A DNA stretch of 64,000 nucleotides from Streptomyces sp. NBC_01498. GTDB taxonomy: Bacteria; Actinomycetota; Actinomycetes; Streptomycetales; Streptomycetaceae. The position numbers were made by a program, and so were the translations under genes. The notes below the pieces were generated by a model, which was not told the origin of the DNA, ran no database searches, and worked only from the letters and a program-made list of their open reading frames with translations. Position 1 is the first letter of the stretch. Each line of letters begins with the position of its first letter. This document shows positions 7,512 to 16,060 of this stretch, piece by piece. The DNA lies in assembly GCF_036327775.1 (NCBI RefSeq), contig NZ_CP109598.1, positions 4,786,001 through 4,850,000 on the forward strand, written 5' to 3'.

Positions 7512-9502
7512 TGCTTAGGTCCCCCAAGGGAAATCTGTATGGTCTGGTCGACGGGCCCGGAGGGTGTCCGCTCCGGGGTGTGCGGGTCCGGTCCGGCGCC
7601 CGGGAGCTGAGCGGTCCGGTCGGCCCCCGGGACCTGCGGCGCCCGCGAGGCGGCGGCGGGCGGGGTGTCGGCCCGGCCGCCGTGCCTGCCGCGCTTGCCC
7701 CGCTTCTTCTTCTCGGCCCGGATCCCCATCCGCCACACGATGATCGGGGACGCCGTGATCAGCATCGCCAGCGTCGCCCAGGTGATCATCGCCGGATGGT
7801 CGTGCCCCAGGAAGAAGGACGAGACCAGCGACCCGGCGAAGACGAGAATGAAGAACAGATGGATCCGGAACGTCCCGAACAGCGTGTCCGGGCTGGACGA
7901 GTCGCCCTTGGGCGTCACGACGAAGCCGCTCTTGCGGCGCAGTACGGCGTCGAGCAGCGAGCGCGCGTAGATCGGCGCGGAGAGCGCGGACATCGCCATA
8001 CCGGCGAGACCGCCGGACCCCTCGGGCTCGTGCGGCGAGACGTTGTGCCGCCGGTTCCAGATGTAGAGGCCGATCTGGAGGGCGGAGGCGTTGCCGTACA
8101 GCATCATCCAGATCGCCGGGTCGATCTGCACACCCGAGGCGCCCATGCCCAGGAACAGCGCGCAACTCAGCGCCGCCAGGATCCAGTTGAGCGCCGACAT
8201 CGGGTAGAAGATGATCATCATCGTGTAGTTGAAGAGCTTGCCGGGCGGCAGGGTGCCGAAGCCCCTCCAGTACTGCTTGAGGATCGTCTCGTACGTGCCC
8301 CGCGACCAGCGCAGCTGCTGGGTGAAGAAGTCCGTCCAGGCGGTCGGGCCCTCACCGACGGCGAGCACGTCGGGGGTGTAGACCGAGCGCCACTTGTTGC
8401 CCGTTCCGGGGTTGCGGGCGCGGTGCATCTCGAAGCCCGTCGCCATGTCCTCGGTGATCGAGTCGTACAGTCCGCCGATCTGCTTGAGCGCCGAGATGCG
8501 TACGGCGTTGCTGGTGCCGACGAACATGGGCGAGCCGTAGCGGTTGCCCGCCCGCTGGATCAGGGCGTGGAAGAGGAACTGCTGCGACTCGGCGGCCTTC
8601 GTGACGAACGTGTCGTAGTTGCCGTAGACCTGCGGGCCGATGACGAAGCCGACGTCCGGGTCCCGGAAGTAACCGAGCATCCGCTCCAGGTAGTTGGCCA
8701 TGGGGATGTGGTCGGTGTCGACGGAGGCGAAGAAGTCGTAGTCGTCGCCGTGGGCGTCGAGCCAGGCGTTGTAGTTGCCGTGCTTGGTCTTGGCGCGGTG
8801 CGCGCCCTTGGCCTGGTTCCACTTCGCGATTCCCTTGCGGGAGAAGTGGTGCACACCGAGCCGGGCGCAGACCTCCTTGACGGCGGGGTCGTCGCCCTCG
8901 TCGAGGAGCCAGACGTGCATCAGTCCGCGGTGCCGGATCCGGACCGCCGCCTCCAGCGTCTTCGTCACCATCTCCAGGGGCTCCTTCCCCGGGACGAAGG
9001 AGGTGAGGAAGGCGACGCGGGTGCCGCTCGCCGGGACGACGGGCACGGGGTCGCGCGCCACGAGCGTGGCGTGCGCGTTGGACAGCACGTTCATCGTCCG
9101 GAACAGCTCGATCAGTCCGATCGAGACGAGCATGACGATGTCGAGGACGAGCAGCGTGTCGTTCTTGAGGTTCGGGTCGCGCTCGGTCCAGTGCTGGGGC
9201 TGCATCAGCCAGGCGAAGAGTCCGAGGGAGAGCAGCGGGGCGGCGCCGAGCAGCAGGGCGGCCCGGATGCGGTGCGGCTCCTGGGAGAGCAGCGAGCGGT
9301 ACTGCACCTTGTACGGCTTGTCCGGGGACGGCTGGGTGAGCGGCCCGGCGAGCCGGCTGTAGTGCTCGTAGTCGTACTTGGGCAGTTCCTTCTTGGGCGC
9401 GCGGGCCCGGGGGCCGCCGGTCCTGAGCTGCGAGGGAATCCGGAGCTGAGTGGTCCGGGACACGTCGTTGTCCGGCCGCTCGCCGCTCGGCGTCGACGTC
9501 AT
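7508..9502 (-). CDS. cslA: CslA, cellulose synthase-like glycosyltransferase
   Basis: This 664-residue membrane GT2 enzyme has paired membrane helices near residues 80-100 and 120-140. The catalytic domain has SVDTDH (DxD), SITED and QQLRW motifs, and several further helices follow to about residue 600. A charged, Pro-rich tail ends the protein. It is expected to polymerise a beta-glucan-like polymer at hyphal tips from a UDP-sugar and to work with GlxA, encoded downstream. The long region upstream carries its promoter. Catalytic motifs look intact. Confidence 0.95.
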   Translation of the reverse strand: MTSTPSGERPDNDVSRTTQLRIPSQLRTGGPRARAPKKELPKYDYEHYSRLAGPLTQPSPDKPYKVQYRSLLSQEPHRIRAALLLGAAPLLSLGLFAWLMQPQHWTERDPNLKNDTLLVLDIVMLVSIGLIELFRTMNVLSNAHATLVARDPVPVVPASGTRVAFLTSFVPGKEPLEMVTKTLEAAVRIRHRGLMHVWLLDEGDDPAVKEVCARLGVHHFSRKGIAKWNQAKGAHRAKTKHGNYNAWLDAHGDDYDFFASVDTDHIPMANYLERMLGYFRDPDVGFVIGPQVYGNYDTFVTKAAESQQFLFHALIQRAGNRYGSPMFVGTSNAVRISALKQIGGLYDSITEDMATGFEMHRARNPGTGNKWRSVYTPDVLAVGEGPTAWTDFFTQQLRWSRGTYETILKQYWRGFGTLPPGKLFNYTMMIIFYPMSALNWILAALSCALFLGMGASGVQIDPAIWMMLYGNASALQIGLYIWNRRHNVSPHEPEGSGGLAGMAMSALSAPIYARSLLDAVLRRKSGFVVTPKGDSSSPDTLFGTFRIHLFFILVFAGSLVSSFFLGHDHPAMITWATLAMLITASPIIVWRMGIRAEKKKRGKRGRHGGRADTPPAAASRAPQVPGADRTAQLPGAGPDPHTPERTPSGPVDQTIQISLGGPKQ

Positions 9503-9920
9503 CAGTCATCTCCCCGCACGCGTGCTCGCCGCGTGATTGGTCGGTCGGTTCGTCCGGGCTCGCGTGCCGTCAGTACAGACACGCGTCGGGACCTTCCGGT
9601 TGCATGATGCCGTTCGCGGCATCCGCGCGTGAACGGGACCCCGCCCCGCTCGGTCTGCAAACCGGAGCAAACTCTTCAGCTGCCCCAACTGCATTCAACG
9701 CGCGCTGCCTTGGGCCCGTCGGCTTCAGGATAGGTTCTACGACCCCAGCCTTGATCGCAAGAGTGAAACATACTACTTGCGTGTCATATGCCCCCATTGG
9801 GGGGTGCTGGAGAGGGATGCTGTGGCCGGACTGTGAAGTTGCCGCGAAGGCCGCCTCGCACGCGGCGTGCGCCGGGAGCGCACACGGTGTGCGCGGAGAG
9901 CGCGTGGCGTACACCGGGGG
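9503..9920 (-). promoter_or_regulatory. Upstream region of cslA, no gene
   Basis: About 400 bases without a credible gene. Bases 9660-9790 are less GC-rich than the surroundings and probably hold the cslA promoter. A small inverted repeat, CCCCCATTGGGGG, lies at 9791-9803. Short frames here lack coding bias. Confidence 0.4.
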
Positions 9921-9995
9921 AGGCGAACGTGGCGTGCGTCGGGGGAAGCGAGCGTGGCGTGCGTCGGTAGAGGCGAGCGTGGCGTGCGTCGAGAA
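9921..9995. repeat. Three tandem copies of a 25-bp unit
   Basis: Units begin at 9921, 9946 and 9971 and share GCG(A/G)CGTGGCGTGCGTCG. They lie between the tRNA-Lys terminator and the cslA upstream region. No protein is credible across them. Function is unknown; they could be clustered protein-binding sites. Confidence 0.8.
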
Positions 9996-10007
9996 GTATC
10001 GGGAACG

Positions 10008-10044
10008 ACTGAGGCCCCCTCGCGTGATGCGAGAGGGCCTCAGT
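10008..10044 (-). terminator. Terminator downstream of tRNA-Lys
   Basis: ACTGAGGCCCCCTCGC pairs with GCGAGAGGGCCTCAGT across a short loop, with one mismatch. It lies just past the 3' end of the tRNA gene on the minus strand. Confidence 0.8.
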
Positions 10045-10050
10045 TGCGCG

Positions 10051-10124
10051 TGCGCCGCCAGGGACTCGAACCCCGGACCCGCTGATTAAGAGTCAGCTGC
10101 TCTAACCAACTGAGCTAGCGGCGC
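10051..10124 (-). tRNA. tRNA-Lys (CTT)
   Basis: The minus strand folds as a full cloverleaf. The acceptor stem is GCGCCGC/GCGGCGC, the anticodon loop is CTCTTAA (anticodon CTT, reads AAG), and the T loop is TTCGAGT. CCA is not encoded. It is identical to the gene at 29617-29690. Confidence 0.97.
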
Positions 10125-10305
10125 CTGCTGACCTGGAGAACTCTACCCGACTCGCCGGGGTGCTCCGAACCATTTGATGAGCGCTTGCGGCCTGTCGGAT
10201 GGTCGTTTTTTCCCTTTGGTCCCGCAAAATGTCATGCGTCGGGATGGTCCGTCCCCGGCCTCGCGCACCAGCGCGCAGCACCCTGTCGAGCGTGGAGGGG
10301 ATCGC

Positions 10306-11811
10306 ATGACCGTACCTGTCTTCGAGGATTACGAACCCGCTTGCGACTGCCCCTGCGGCGGCTGCGCCGAACGGCGCCGCCTGCTCGCCCAGGGACTGTC
10401 CCCGCGCGCGGGCGGACACCCCGCCGCCCGGGGCGCGCGCCGCGCCCTCGTCCTCGTCACCGCCGCCGGGGTCGCCCTCGGCGTCACGGGCGCCAGTGCC
10501 GGCGAGGCGGACGCGGACAGCGCCGGTGCCGCGCGGGGAACGGCGCGGGCGGACGAACCGGCCGTCACCGGACCGGACCCGGCGCCGGCCGACGGGCCGT
10601 CGGCCGCCGAACCGGACCCGGCGACTCCGCAGGGCGGGAGCGGCCCGCTGTACGGGTCCCCGTCGGCCGGGCCGTCACCCGACACCCCGGCCGACCCGGC
10701 GCGCGGCATCACACGCGCCGAGATCATCAGCCGCGCCAAGCTGTGGGTCGACGCCGGGGTCCCCTACTCCATGACGCGGTACTGGTCCGACGGCTACCGC
10801 CAGGACTGCTCGGGCTACGTCTCCATGGCCTGGCACCTGGACGGCAACGAGTGGACGGGAAGCCTGTCCCGGTTCGCCGACCGGATCGCCCGGGAGGACC
10901 TCCAGCCCGGCGACATCCTGCTCTTCCACAATCCGTCCGACCCCACGAAGGGGTCGCACGTGACGATCTTCGGCGGCTGGACCGACGACACGCACAGCCA
11001 CTACCTCGCGTACGAGCAGACCAAGCCGGTGACGCGGGCGCGGGCGACGCCCATGGCGTACTGGAAGAACTCGGACCGTTACCTCGCCTACCGCTACAAG
11101 GGCGTGACCGGCGGCAGCGGCGGCAGCACCCCGGACACGGGCACCCCCGAAGCGCCGGAGAGCCCGGACACCCCCGAGGCTCCGGACACCCCCCAAGTGC
11201 CGGAGGGCCCGAGCACTCCCGAAGCCCCGGACAGCCCCGGCGCCCCTACGCCGACGGTCTTCCCCGGTGCGAAGTCCTTCGGGCCCGGCGCCGACAACGC
11301 GCATGTCACCCGGCTCGCCGAGATGCTCGCCGCCCGCGGCGGGGCGCGCTTCTACGCGGCGGCGCCGGGGCCCCGGTGGGGCGAGTCCGACCGGCGTGCC
11401 ACCGAGGCGTTCCAGCGCGCGCAGGGCTGGCGGGGCGCGCAGGCGGACGGGCTGCCGGGGCCGGACACCTGGCGCCTGCTGACCGGCGGGCTCGGCAAGG
11501 ACATCCCAGCGGCGGGAACGGCCGGAACCGGCGGGACAGCGGGAACGGCCGGAAGCGGCGGGACGGGCGCGCGCCCGGCGTACCCCGGAGCGGACCGGTT
11601 CCGGCCCGGCCGGTCCGGGGCGTACGTCACCCAGCTCGGCGAGCGGCTCGTCCGGCGCGGTTACGGCCGCCACTACGCGTCCGGCCCCGGTCCCGCGTGG
11701 GGCGAGGCCGACCGGCGCAACGTCGAGGACTTCCAACGGGCGCAGGGCTGGCGCGGCAGCGCCGCCGACGGGTACCCCGGCCCCGAGACTTGGCGACGAC
11801 TCTTCGCATGA
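10306..11811 (+). CDS. Secreted C40-like (NlpC/P60-type) peptidase with two peptidoglycan-binding repeats
   Basis: This 501-residue protein starts at ATG 10306 after GGAGGGG. A membrane/signal segment lies near residues 45-68 after an unusual Cys-rich N-terminus (CDCPCGGC). A low-complexity linker leads to a C40-like domain with RQDCSGYVS (candidate nucleophile Cys) and GSHVTIFGGW (candidate His), at about residues 140-270. A second Pro/Thr-rich linker and two PG_binding_1-like repeats follow, both containing WGE(S/A)DRR and FQRAQGWRG. It probably acts on peptidoglycan at the cell surface. Its neighbours are all cell-envelope genes. The matching S. coelicolor position is SCO2835, from memory. 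Confidence 0.82.
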   Translation: MTVPVFEDYEPACDCPCGGCAERRRLLAQGLSPRAGGHPAARGARRALVLVTAAGVALGVTGASAGEADADSAGAARGTARADEPAVTGPDPAPADGPSAAEPDPATPQGGSGPLYGSPSAGPSPDTPADPARGITRAEIISRAKLWVDAGVPYSMTRYWSDGYRQDCSGYVSMAWHLDGNEWTGSLSRFADRIAREDLQPGDILLFHNPSDPTKGSHVTIFGGWTDDTHSHYLAYEQTKPVTRARATPMAYWKNSDRYLAYRYKGVTGGSGGSTPDTGTPEAPESPDTPEAPDTPQVPEGPSTPEAPDSPGAPTPTVFPGAKSFGPGADNAHVTRLAEMLAARGGARFYAAAPGPRWGESDRRATEAFQRAQGWRGAQADGLPGPDTWRLLTGGLGKDIPAAGTAGTGGTAGTAGSGGTGARPAYPGADRFRPGRSGAYVTQLGERLVRRGYGRHYASGPGPAWGEADRRNVEDFQRAQGWRGSAADGYPGPETWRRLFA

Positions 11812-11825
11812 CGACGGAGGCAAGG

Positions 11826-14075
11826 ATGACCACACAGACATCGCAACCGGGCGGCGACGGGCAACTGCTGCGGGGCGCCCCGGCACTCCGGGCGGCGGCG
11901 CGCAACGCGCTGACGGCACGAGGACCGGCGGAACCGGCGGAGCGGCCGGAGCCGGGGGAGCCCACGGAACTGGGGGAAACGGCTGAGCCCGTACCGGGCG
12001 TCGGGGCTGTGGAGACCGTGGATCCGGCGGGGCGCCCGGAGTTGACGGCGGCGGGAGAGGCGGGAGTGGCCGGGGCGAGCGGGTCCGGCTGGCACCAGAA
12101 CGTACGCCTGCTGACCGGGCCCCCGGCCGAACCCGGCCCACCGGACGCGGGGGAACCGCCGGGAGCTGGGGCGGGGACGGGGGCGGAGGCGGTGGCTGAG
12201 CCGGTGGCTGGCTACGGGGCCGGGCCGGAGGCGTGTTACGGCGGGACGGGGCCCGAGGTCGCCGGTGTCGTGGAGTGGGTCGCGGCGGAGGAGGAGCCGC
12301 GGAAGCCGGAACCGGAGTCGCGGACCGGGGTCGTGGAACCGGCGCCCGTGGAACCGCCGGGCGAGACGGGCTCCCCGGTGGTCCTCACTGACTGGGACAC
12401 GGCGAGCGGTGTCCGTGCCGGCGGGGGTGCCGGGCCCGGTGATCTCCTGGAGACGGTACGGACCGAGACCCCCGCGCCGCCGGTCAGCCACGTCGTACCG
12501 GAGACCCGGCCGGAGGAGACCCCGCCGGAGCTGTCCGGGACCGCGACCGGGGAGCCGTCGCAGCTCGGGGTGCCGACGGATCACGAAGCGCAGACGGAGC
12601 CCGGGGCGCCGTCGGAGCCCGGCCGGCCGGGCCGATCCGTACAGCCGGTCGTGTCGGTCGAGTTCGGTGAGCCCGTGGAGATCGGTGCTCCCACGCCGGT
12701 GCCCGAGGCCGCCGACGTACCCCACTCGCGGGAGGAGTCCTGGGCGCTGGCCCCCGCCGACGCGCCCGCCCCGGCGGAGGCCGACGCCCCCGACGGCCCG
12801 GCCGGTGACGGACCGACAGAAGACCCGGAACCGGCCGCCGCCGACACGGCCGGCGCGCCGTCGAGCCCGGCCGCCGAGGCACCGGGCGGGGTGCCCGTCC
12901 CGTCCCGGGACATCTCCGTGCGGCCCGGGTGCGGCTCCGTCGTCCCCACACGTGCCGCGCTCACCACCGACCCCCAGCGCTGGAGCCCGCTCATCGTCGG
13001 CGAGGCCACCCACGAGATCCCCGTCCACCTCCTGTTCCGCGACGAGGCGGCCGTGCCCGTCCCCGTCCCCGCCGCCGGACGCCCGCGCGCCCGGCGTGCG
13101 CCCGGCGCTGTCACCGTGTCCCAGCCGCCGGCCCTGGCACCGGCCGCCTCACGCCCCGCGACACCCGTCGACACCAAGCTCGTCGAGCGGCCCGGCCCCA
13201 CCCTGCCCGGCTGGACGGCCGCGCTCGCCGGGGTCGCGGGGCTGTTCGGCTGCGCGGTGGTGCTCTGGTGGGCCGGGGCGGTGCCCGACGCGCTGACCGA
13301 GATGTTCGGGCTGGCCCCACGCCCGTACCGGGGCATCGGTATCGGCATGTGGACGCTGCTCGCCCTCGCCGTGACGCTCACGCTCTTCGCGTTCGGCGGG
13401 CTCGGCCGGGGCCGGGTCGGCCACGCCTGGGTGCTGACGCTGTTCGGCGAGTACCGGGGCAGCGTGCGCCGTACCGGGCTGCTGTGGGTGAGCCCGCTGC
13501 TGCTGCGCCGACGGGTGGACGTACGGCTGCGGCACTGGCGCAGCGAGCCGATGCCCGCAGTGGACGCGAACGGTACGGCGCTGCGGGTCGTGGTCCTGGT
13601 GGTCTGGCGGGTCAGGGACACCGTCCGGGCCGCGCTCGGCGTGCACGACCACGAGGAGTATCTGCGCGAGCAGGTCGAGTCGGCGATGGCGCGCGTGCTC
13701 TCCCAGCTGCCCGCCGACGCCTTCCACGAGGCGGCGCCGACGCTGCGCGACGCGGAGGCGGTCGGCGAGGCGCTGACCCGGATGCTGTCGGCCGAGTGCC
13801 GCCCCGTCGGGCTCGACATCTTCTCGGCGCAGCCGACGCGGATCGAGTACGCGCCGGAGATCGCGGCGGCGATGCAGCGCAGCCGGATCGCGGCGATCGA
13901 CGCCCGGCACCGGGACACGGTGCTGACCTCGGTGGTCGACGCGGTGGACGACACGGTGCACCGGCTGACGTCGCGGGGGCTGGTGGAGCTGGACGACTAC
14001 GAGCGGAAGGTCCTGGTGAAGGACCTGACGGTGGCGTTCTACACGGGCAGGCACGGGCTGAACGAGGGGAACTGA
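11826..14075 (+). CDS. Large SPFH/band-7-like membrane protein with Pro/Glu-rich N-terminal half
   Basis: This 749-residue protein's first roughly 400 residues are low complexity (Pro, Glu, Ala, Gly, Thr) with no membrane segment. Two hydrophobic helices follow around residues 460-515 and then a compact domain. In that domain, VVLVVWRVRD, VESAMARVLSQLP and RIAAIDARHRDTV resemble the SPFH/band-7 (stomatin-like) fold. SPFH proteins assemble at membranes as scaffolds. It starts 14 bases after the C40-like gene and precedes the LPMO gene, and I infer an envelope role tied to the tip glycan machinery. No enzymatic motif is visible. Confidence 0.75.
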   Translation: MTTQTSQPGGDGQLLRGAPALRAAARNALTARGPAEPAERPEPGEPTELGETAEPVPGVGAVETVDPAGRPELTAAGEAGVAGASGSGWHQNVRLLTGPPAEPGPPDAGEPPGAGAGTGAEAVAEPVAGYGAGPEACYGGTGPEVAGVVEWVAAEEEPRKPEPESRTGVVEPAPVEPPGETGSPVVLTDWDTASGVRAGGGAGPGDLLETVRTETPAPPVSHVVPETRPEETPPELSGTATGEPSQLGVPTDHEAQTEPGAPSEPGRPGRSVQPVVSVEFGEPVEIGAPTPVPEAADVPHSREESWALAPADAPAPAEADAPDGPAGDGPTEDPEPAAADTAGAPSSPAAEAPGGVPVPSRDISVRPGCGSVVPTRAALTTDPQRWSPLIVGEATHEIPVHLLFRDEAAVPVPVPAAGRPRARRAPGAVTVSQPPALAPAASRPATPVDTKLVERPGPTLPGWTAALAGVAGLFGCAVVLWWAGAVPDALTEMFGLAPRPYRGIGIGMWTLLALAVTLTLFAFGGLGRGRVGHAWVLTLFGEYRGSVRRTGLLWVSPLLLRRRVDVRLRHWRSEPMPAVDANGTALRVVVLVVWRVRDTVRAALGVHDHEEYLREQVESAMARVLSQLPADAFHEAAPTLRDAEAVGEALTRMLSAECRPVGLDIFSAQPTRIEYAPEIAAAMQRSRIAAIDARHRDTVLTSVVDAVDDTVHRLTSRGLVELDDYERKVLVKDLTVAFYTGRHGLNEGN

Positions 14076-14093
14076 CCGTTCCGGTCGCGGGTG

Positions 14094-14108
14094 ATTGGTC
14101 TGGACCTT
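14094..14108. promoter_or_regulatory. DasR-type operator (dre), upstream copy
   Basis: ATTGGTCTGGACCTT contains TGGTCTGGACC, one base off the TGGTCTAGACCA core recognised by the GlcNAc-responsive repressor DasR. It lies 180 bases before the LPMO start. Confidence 0.55.
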
Positions 14109-14157
14109 TCTCGGTCTTTGTTATGGACACGATCAACTTCGGTCCCTACGCTGAGCC

Positions 14158-14170
14158 TTGGTCTAGACCT
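14158..14170. promoter_or_regulatory. DasR-type operator (dre), downstream copy
   Basis: TTGGTCTAGACCT holds the palindromic core TGGTCTAGACC exactly. The spacing from the first copy (about 64 bases) and the position before a chitin-active-type LPMO gene fit DasR control of chitin-related genes. Confidence 0.7.
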
Positions 14171-14273
14171 GATTGCGCAGTCAGGAGTCACCGCGTCACC
14201 CGCACCACCCCGTTTCACCGCACGCGTGCAGTACGGCTCACCCGAACTCCCACCCGTCTCTGGAGCGAAGAGC

Positions 14274-14867
14274 ATGCGAAACAAGAGAATCAGCGCCGCC
14301 GTACTCGGTCTGGCGGTGGCAGGCGTGTCCCTGCTCGCCACCGGCAGCGCCAGCAGCCACGGCTACACCGATTCGCCGATCAGCCGTCAGAAGCTCTGCG
14401 CCAACGGCACCGTCACCAACTGCGGGAACATCCAGTGGGAGCCGCAGAGCGCCGAGGGCCCCAAGGGCTTCCCGGCGGCCGGTCCCGCCGACGGCAAGAT
14501 CTGCTCGGCCGGCAACGGCCAGTTCGCCCAGCTCGACGACCCGCGTGGCGGCAACTGGCCCGCCACCAGCGTCACCGGCGGTCAGGGCTACAGCTTCCGC
14601 TGGCAGTTCACCGCCCGGCACTCGACCTCGGACTTCCGTTACTACATCACCAAGAACGGATGGGACCCGACCAAGCCGCTCACCCGCGCGGCCCTCGACC
14701 CGCAGCCGTTCATGACCGTGGCCTACGGCAACCAGCAGCCGCCGGCCACCCTGGTCCACCAGGGCACGATGCCGACCCAGAAGACCGGCAAGCACATCGT
14801 CCTGGCCGTGTGGAACGTCGCGGACACCACCAACGCGTTCTACGCCTGCTCCGACGTCAAGTTCTGA
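14274..14867 (+). CDS. lpmP: AA10 lytic polysaccharide monooxygenase (LpmP-like)
   Basis: This 197-residue secreted copper enzyme's signal peptide ends at SASS, so mature His29 (HGYTDSPISR) is the N-terminal copper ligand. His116 in FTARHSTSD is the second ligand, and the pair forms the histidine brace. Four cysteines and WNVADTTNAFYACSD at the end fit family AA10. There is no carbohydrate-binding module. AA10 enzymes cut chitin or cellulose oxidatively. In S. lividans the LPMO encoded near cslA-glxA was named LpmP and takes part in tip wall remodelling. The ATG follows GGAG. Two dre-like operators precede it. Confidence 0.93.
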   Translation: MRNKRISAAVLGLAVAGVSLLATGSASSHGYTDSPISRQKLCANGTVTNCGNIQWEPQSAEGPKGFPAAGPADGKICSAGNGQFAQLDDPRGGNWPATSVTGGQGYSFRWQFTARHSTSDFRYYITKNGWDPTKPLTRAALDPQPFMTVAYGNQQPPATLVHQGTMPTQKTGKHIVLAVWNVADTTNAFYACSDVKF

Positions 14868-15046
14868 TCCAGCCCAGTCAGCATGTGACCGGCGAGGGTC
14901 TGCTTCATCGCTGACGAGCCGGGTCGTCGTACGCCGGGTGTGTGCCGCACCCCGCCTGCAACGGCCCGGCCCCCGGCTTTTCCGGGCGCGCCGGAGTGTC
15001 GGAGAGTCTGCGGCCGGGATGACGACGCTTCGGGCCGGTCCCCGGG

Positions 15047-15805
15047 TCAGATGGCCAGCGAGAGAGCCAGCGGCGCCGCGCCCCGGTTCAGTGTGTCCGC
15101 CGCCGAGCGCAGCCGGTGCGCGTGCTCGATCGGCATCGACAGGGCGAGGCAGCCGACCGCCGAGCCCGCCGTGAGCGGCACCGCCGCGCAGACCGTTCCC
15201 ACCGCGTACTCCTGGAGGTCCAGGACCGGTACCGTCGCCGGCTGGCTGTCCAGCGTGGAGAAGAGCACCCGTTCGCTGGTGATGGTCCGGGAGGTGAGAC
15301 GGGCGATCCGGTGCCGGGACAGGTGGTCCCGGCGGCCGTTCTGGTCGAGCTGGGTCAGCAGGCACTTGCCGATCGCGCTCGCGTGCGCCGCCGAGCGGAA
15401 GTCCACCCACTCGTTGACTGCGGGGGTGTCGGGGCCGTCCGCGTACTGCGTGATCCGGATCTCGCCGTCGATGTACCGGCTGAGGTAGACGGCCGCGCCG
15501 ACCGAGTCGCGCAGCTCGCCGAGTGTGTCCTGGAGCCGGTCCTCCAGCGCCGCCTCGCGGGTGGTGCCGGAGCCGAGCAGGTCCAGGGAGTCCCCGGCGA
15601 CATACGCGCCGTCCGCCAGCTGCTCGACGTACCCCTCGCGCCGCAGCATCGCGAGCAGCGGGGTGAGATGGCCGGTCGGCAGGCCCGTCTCGCGGGCGAT
15701 CCGGGTGTCCTGGACGCCACCGGTGTGCCGGGAGACCGCTTCGAGGACGCGCAGGACGTAGTGCACCGAGTGGAACGGCGCGGTCGGTTCCGGCTTCAGC
15801 GCCAC
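15047..15805 (-). CDS. IclR family transcriptional regulator
   Basis: This 252-residue protein has a winged HTH (about residues 10-65; LPTGHLTPLLAMLRREGYVEQ) and an IclR effector-binding domain to the end (GTVCAAVPLTAGSAVGCLALS). GTG 15805 was chosen because a GGGGG ribosome site precedes it and because this matches the usual IclR length. It lies beside the ABC importer and catabolic genes, so it is the likely local regulator sensing a substrate or intermediate. It is convergent with the LPMO gene. Confidence 0.9.
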   Translation of the reverse strand: MALKPEPTAPFHSVHYVLRVLEAVSRHTGGVQDTRIARETGLPTGHLTPLLAMLRREGYVEQLADGAYVAGDSLDLLGSGTTREAALEDRLQDTLGELRDSVGAAVYLSRYIDGEIRITQYADGPDTPAVNEWVDFRSAAHASAIGKCLLTQLDQNGRRDHLSRHRIARLTSRTITSERVLFSTLDSQPATVPVLDLQEYAVGTVCAAVPLTAGSAVGCLALSMPIEHAHRLRSAADTLNRGAAPLALSLAI

Positions 15806-15980
15806 GGTGTCCCCCTGGAGGTCGTGACCGCAAGCTTCTCCGCCACGATAGCCGCCAAGAGCCCCTCGCGGGGCGGCTGTTGACCAGAGCGACCGCCCTT
15901 CCCGGCCGTCCCGTGCTGGGCTTATCGCTCTGGCATATGCCTCTGACACACCCCTTCGAGCTGCCGGGGCACAGAACGGC

Positions 15981-16013
15981 GGGACCCGGTCCACGGGAAG
16001 CGGACCGGGTCCC
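15981..16013 (-). terminator. Terminator of the ABC importer operon
   Basis: GGGACCCGGTCC and GGACCGGGTCCC form a perfect 12-bp stem with a 9-base loop, about 50 bases past the end of the ATPase gene. Confidence 0.8.
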
Positions 16014-16060
16014 TCGGTGTCGGTCGAGGCCGGGCGCCCGTGCGGCGCGCCGGCGTACGC

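Noticed and set aside
5502..9607. Long plus-strand frames opposite glxA and cslA
   Set aside because: Both minus genes have conserved enzyme motifs and an ATGA overlap; the plus frames are antisense shadows.
9921..9995. Possible CRISPR array
   Set aside because: The 25-bp units are contiguous with no spacers and no cas genes are nearby.
15933..15942. GGCATATGCC palindrome as an IclR operator, also seen near 30543
   Set aside because: It is too short and occurs at unrelated places; no link to the regulator can be shown.
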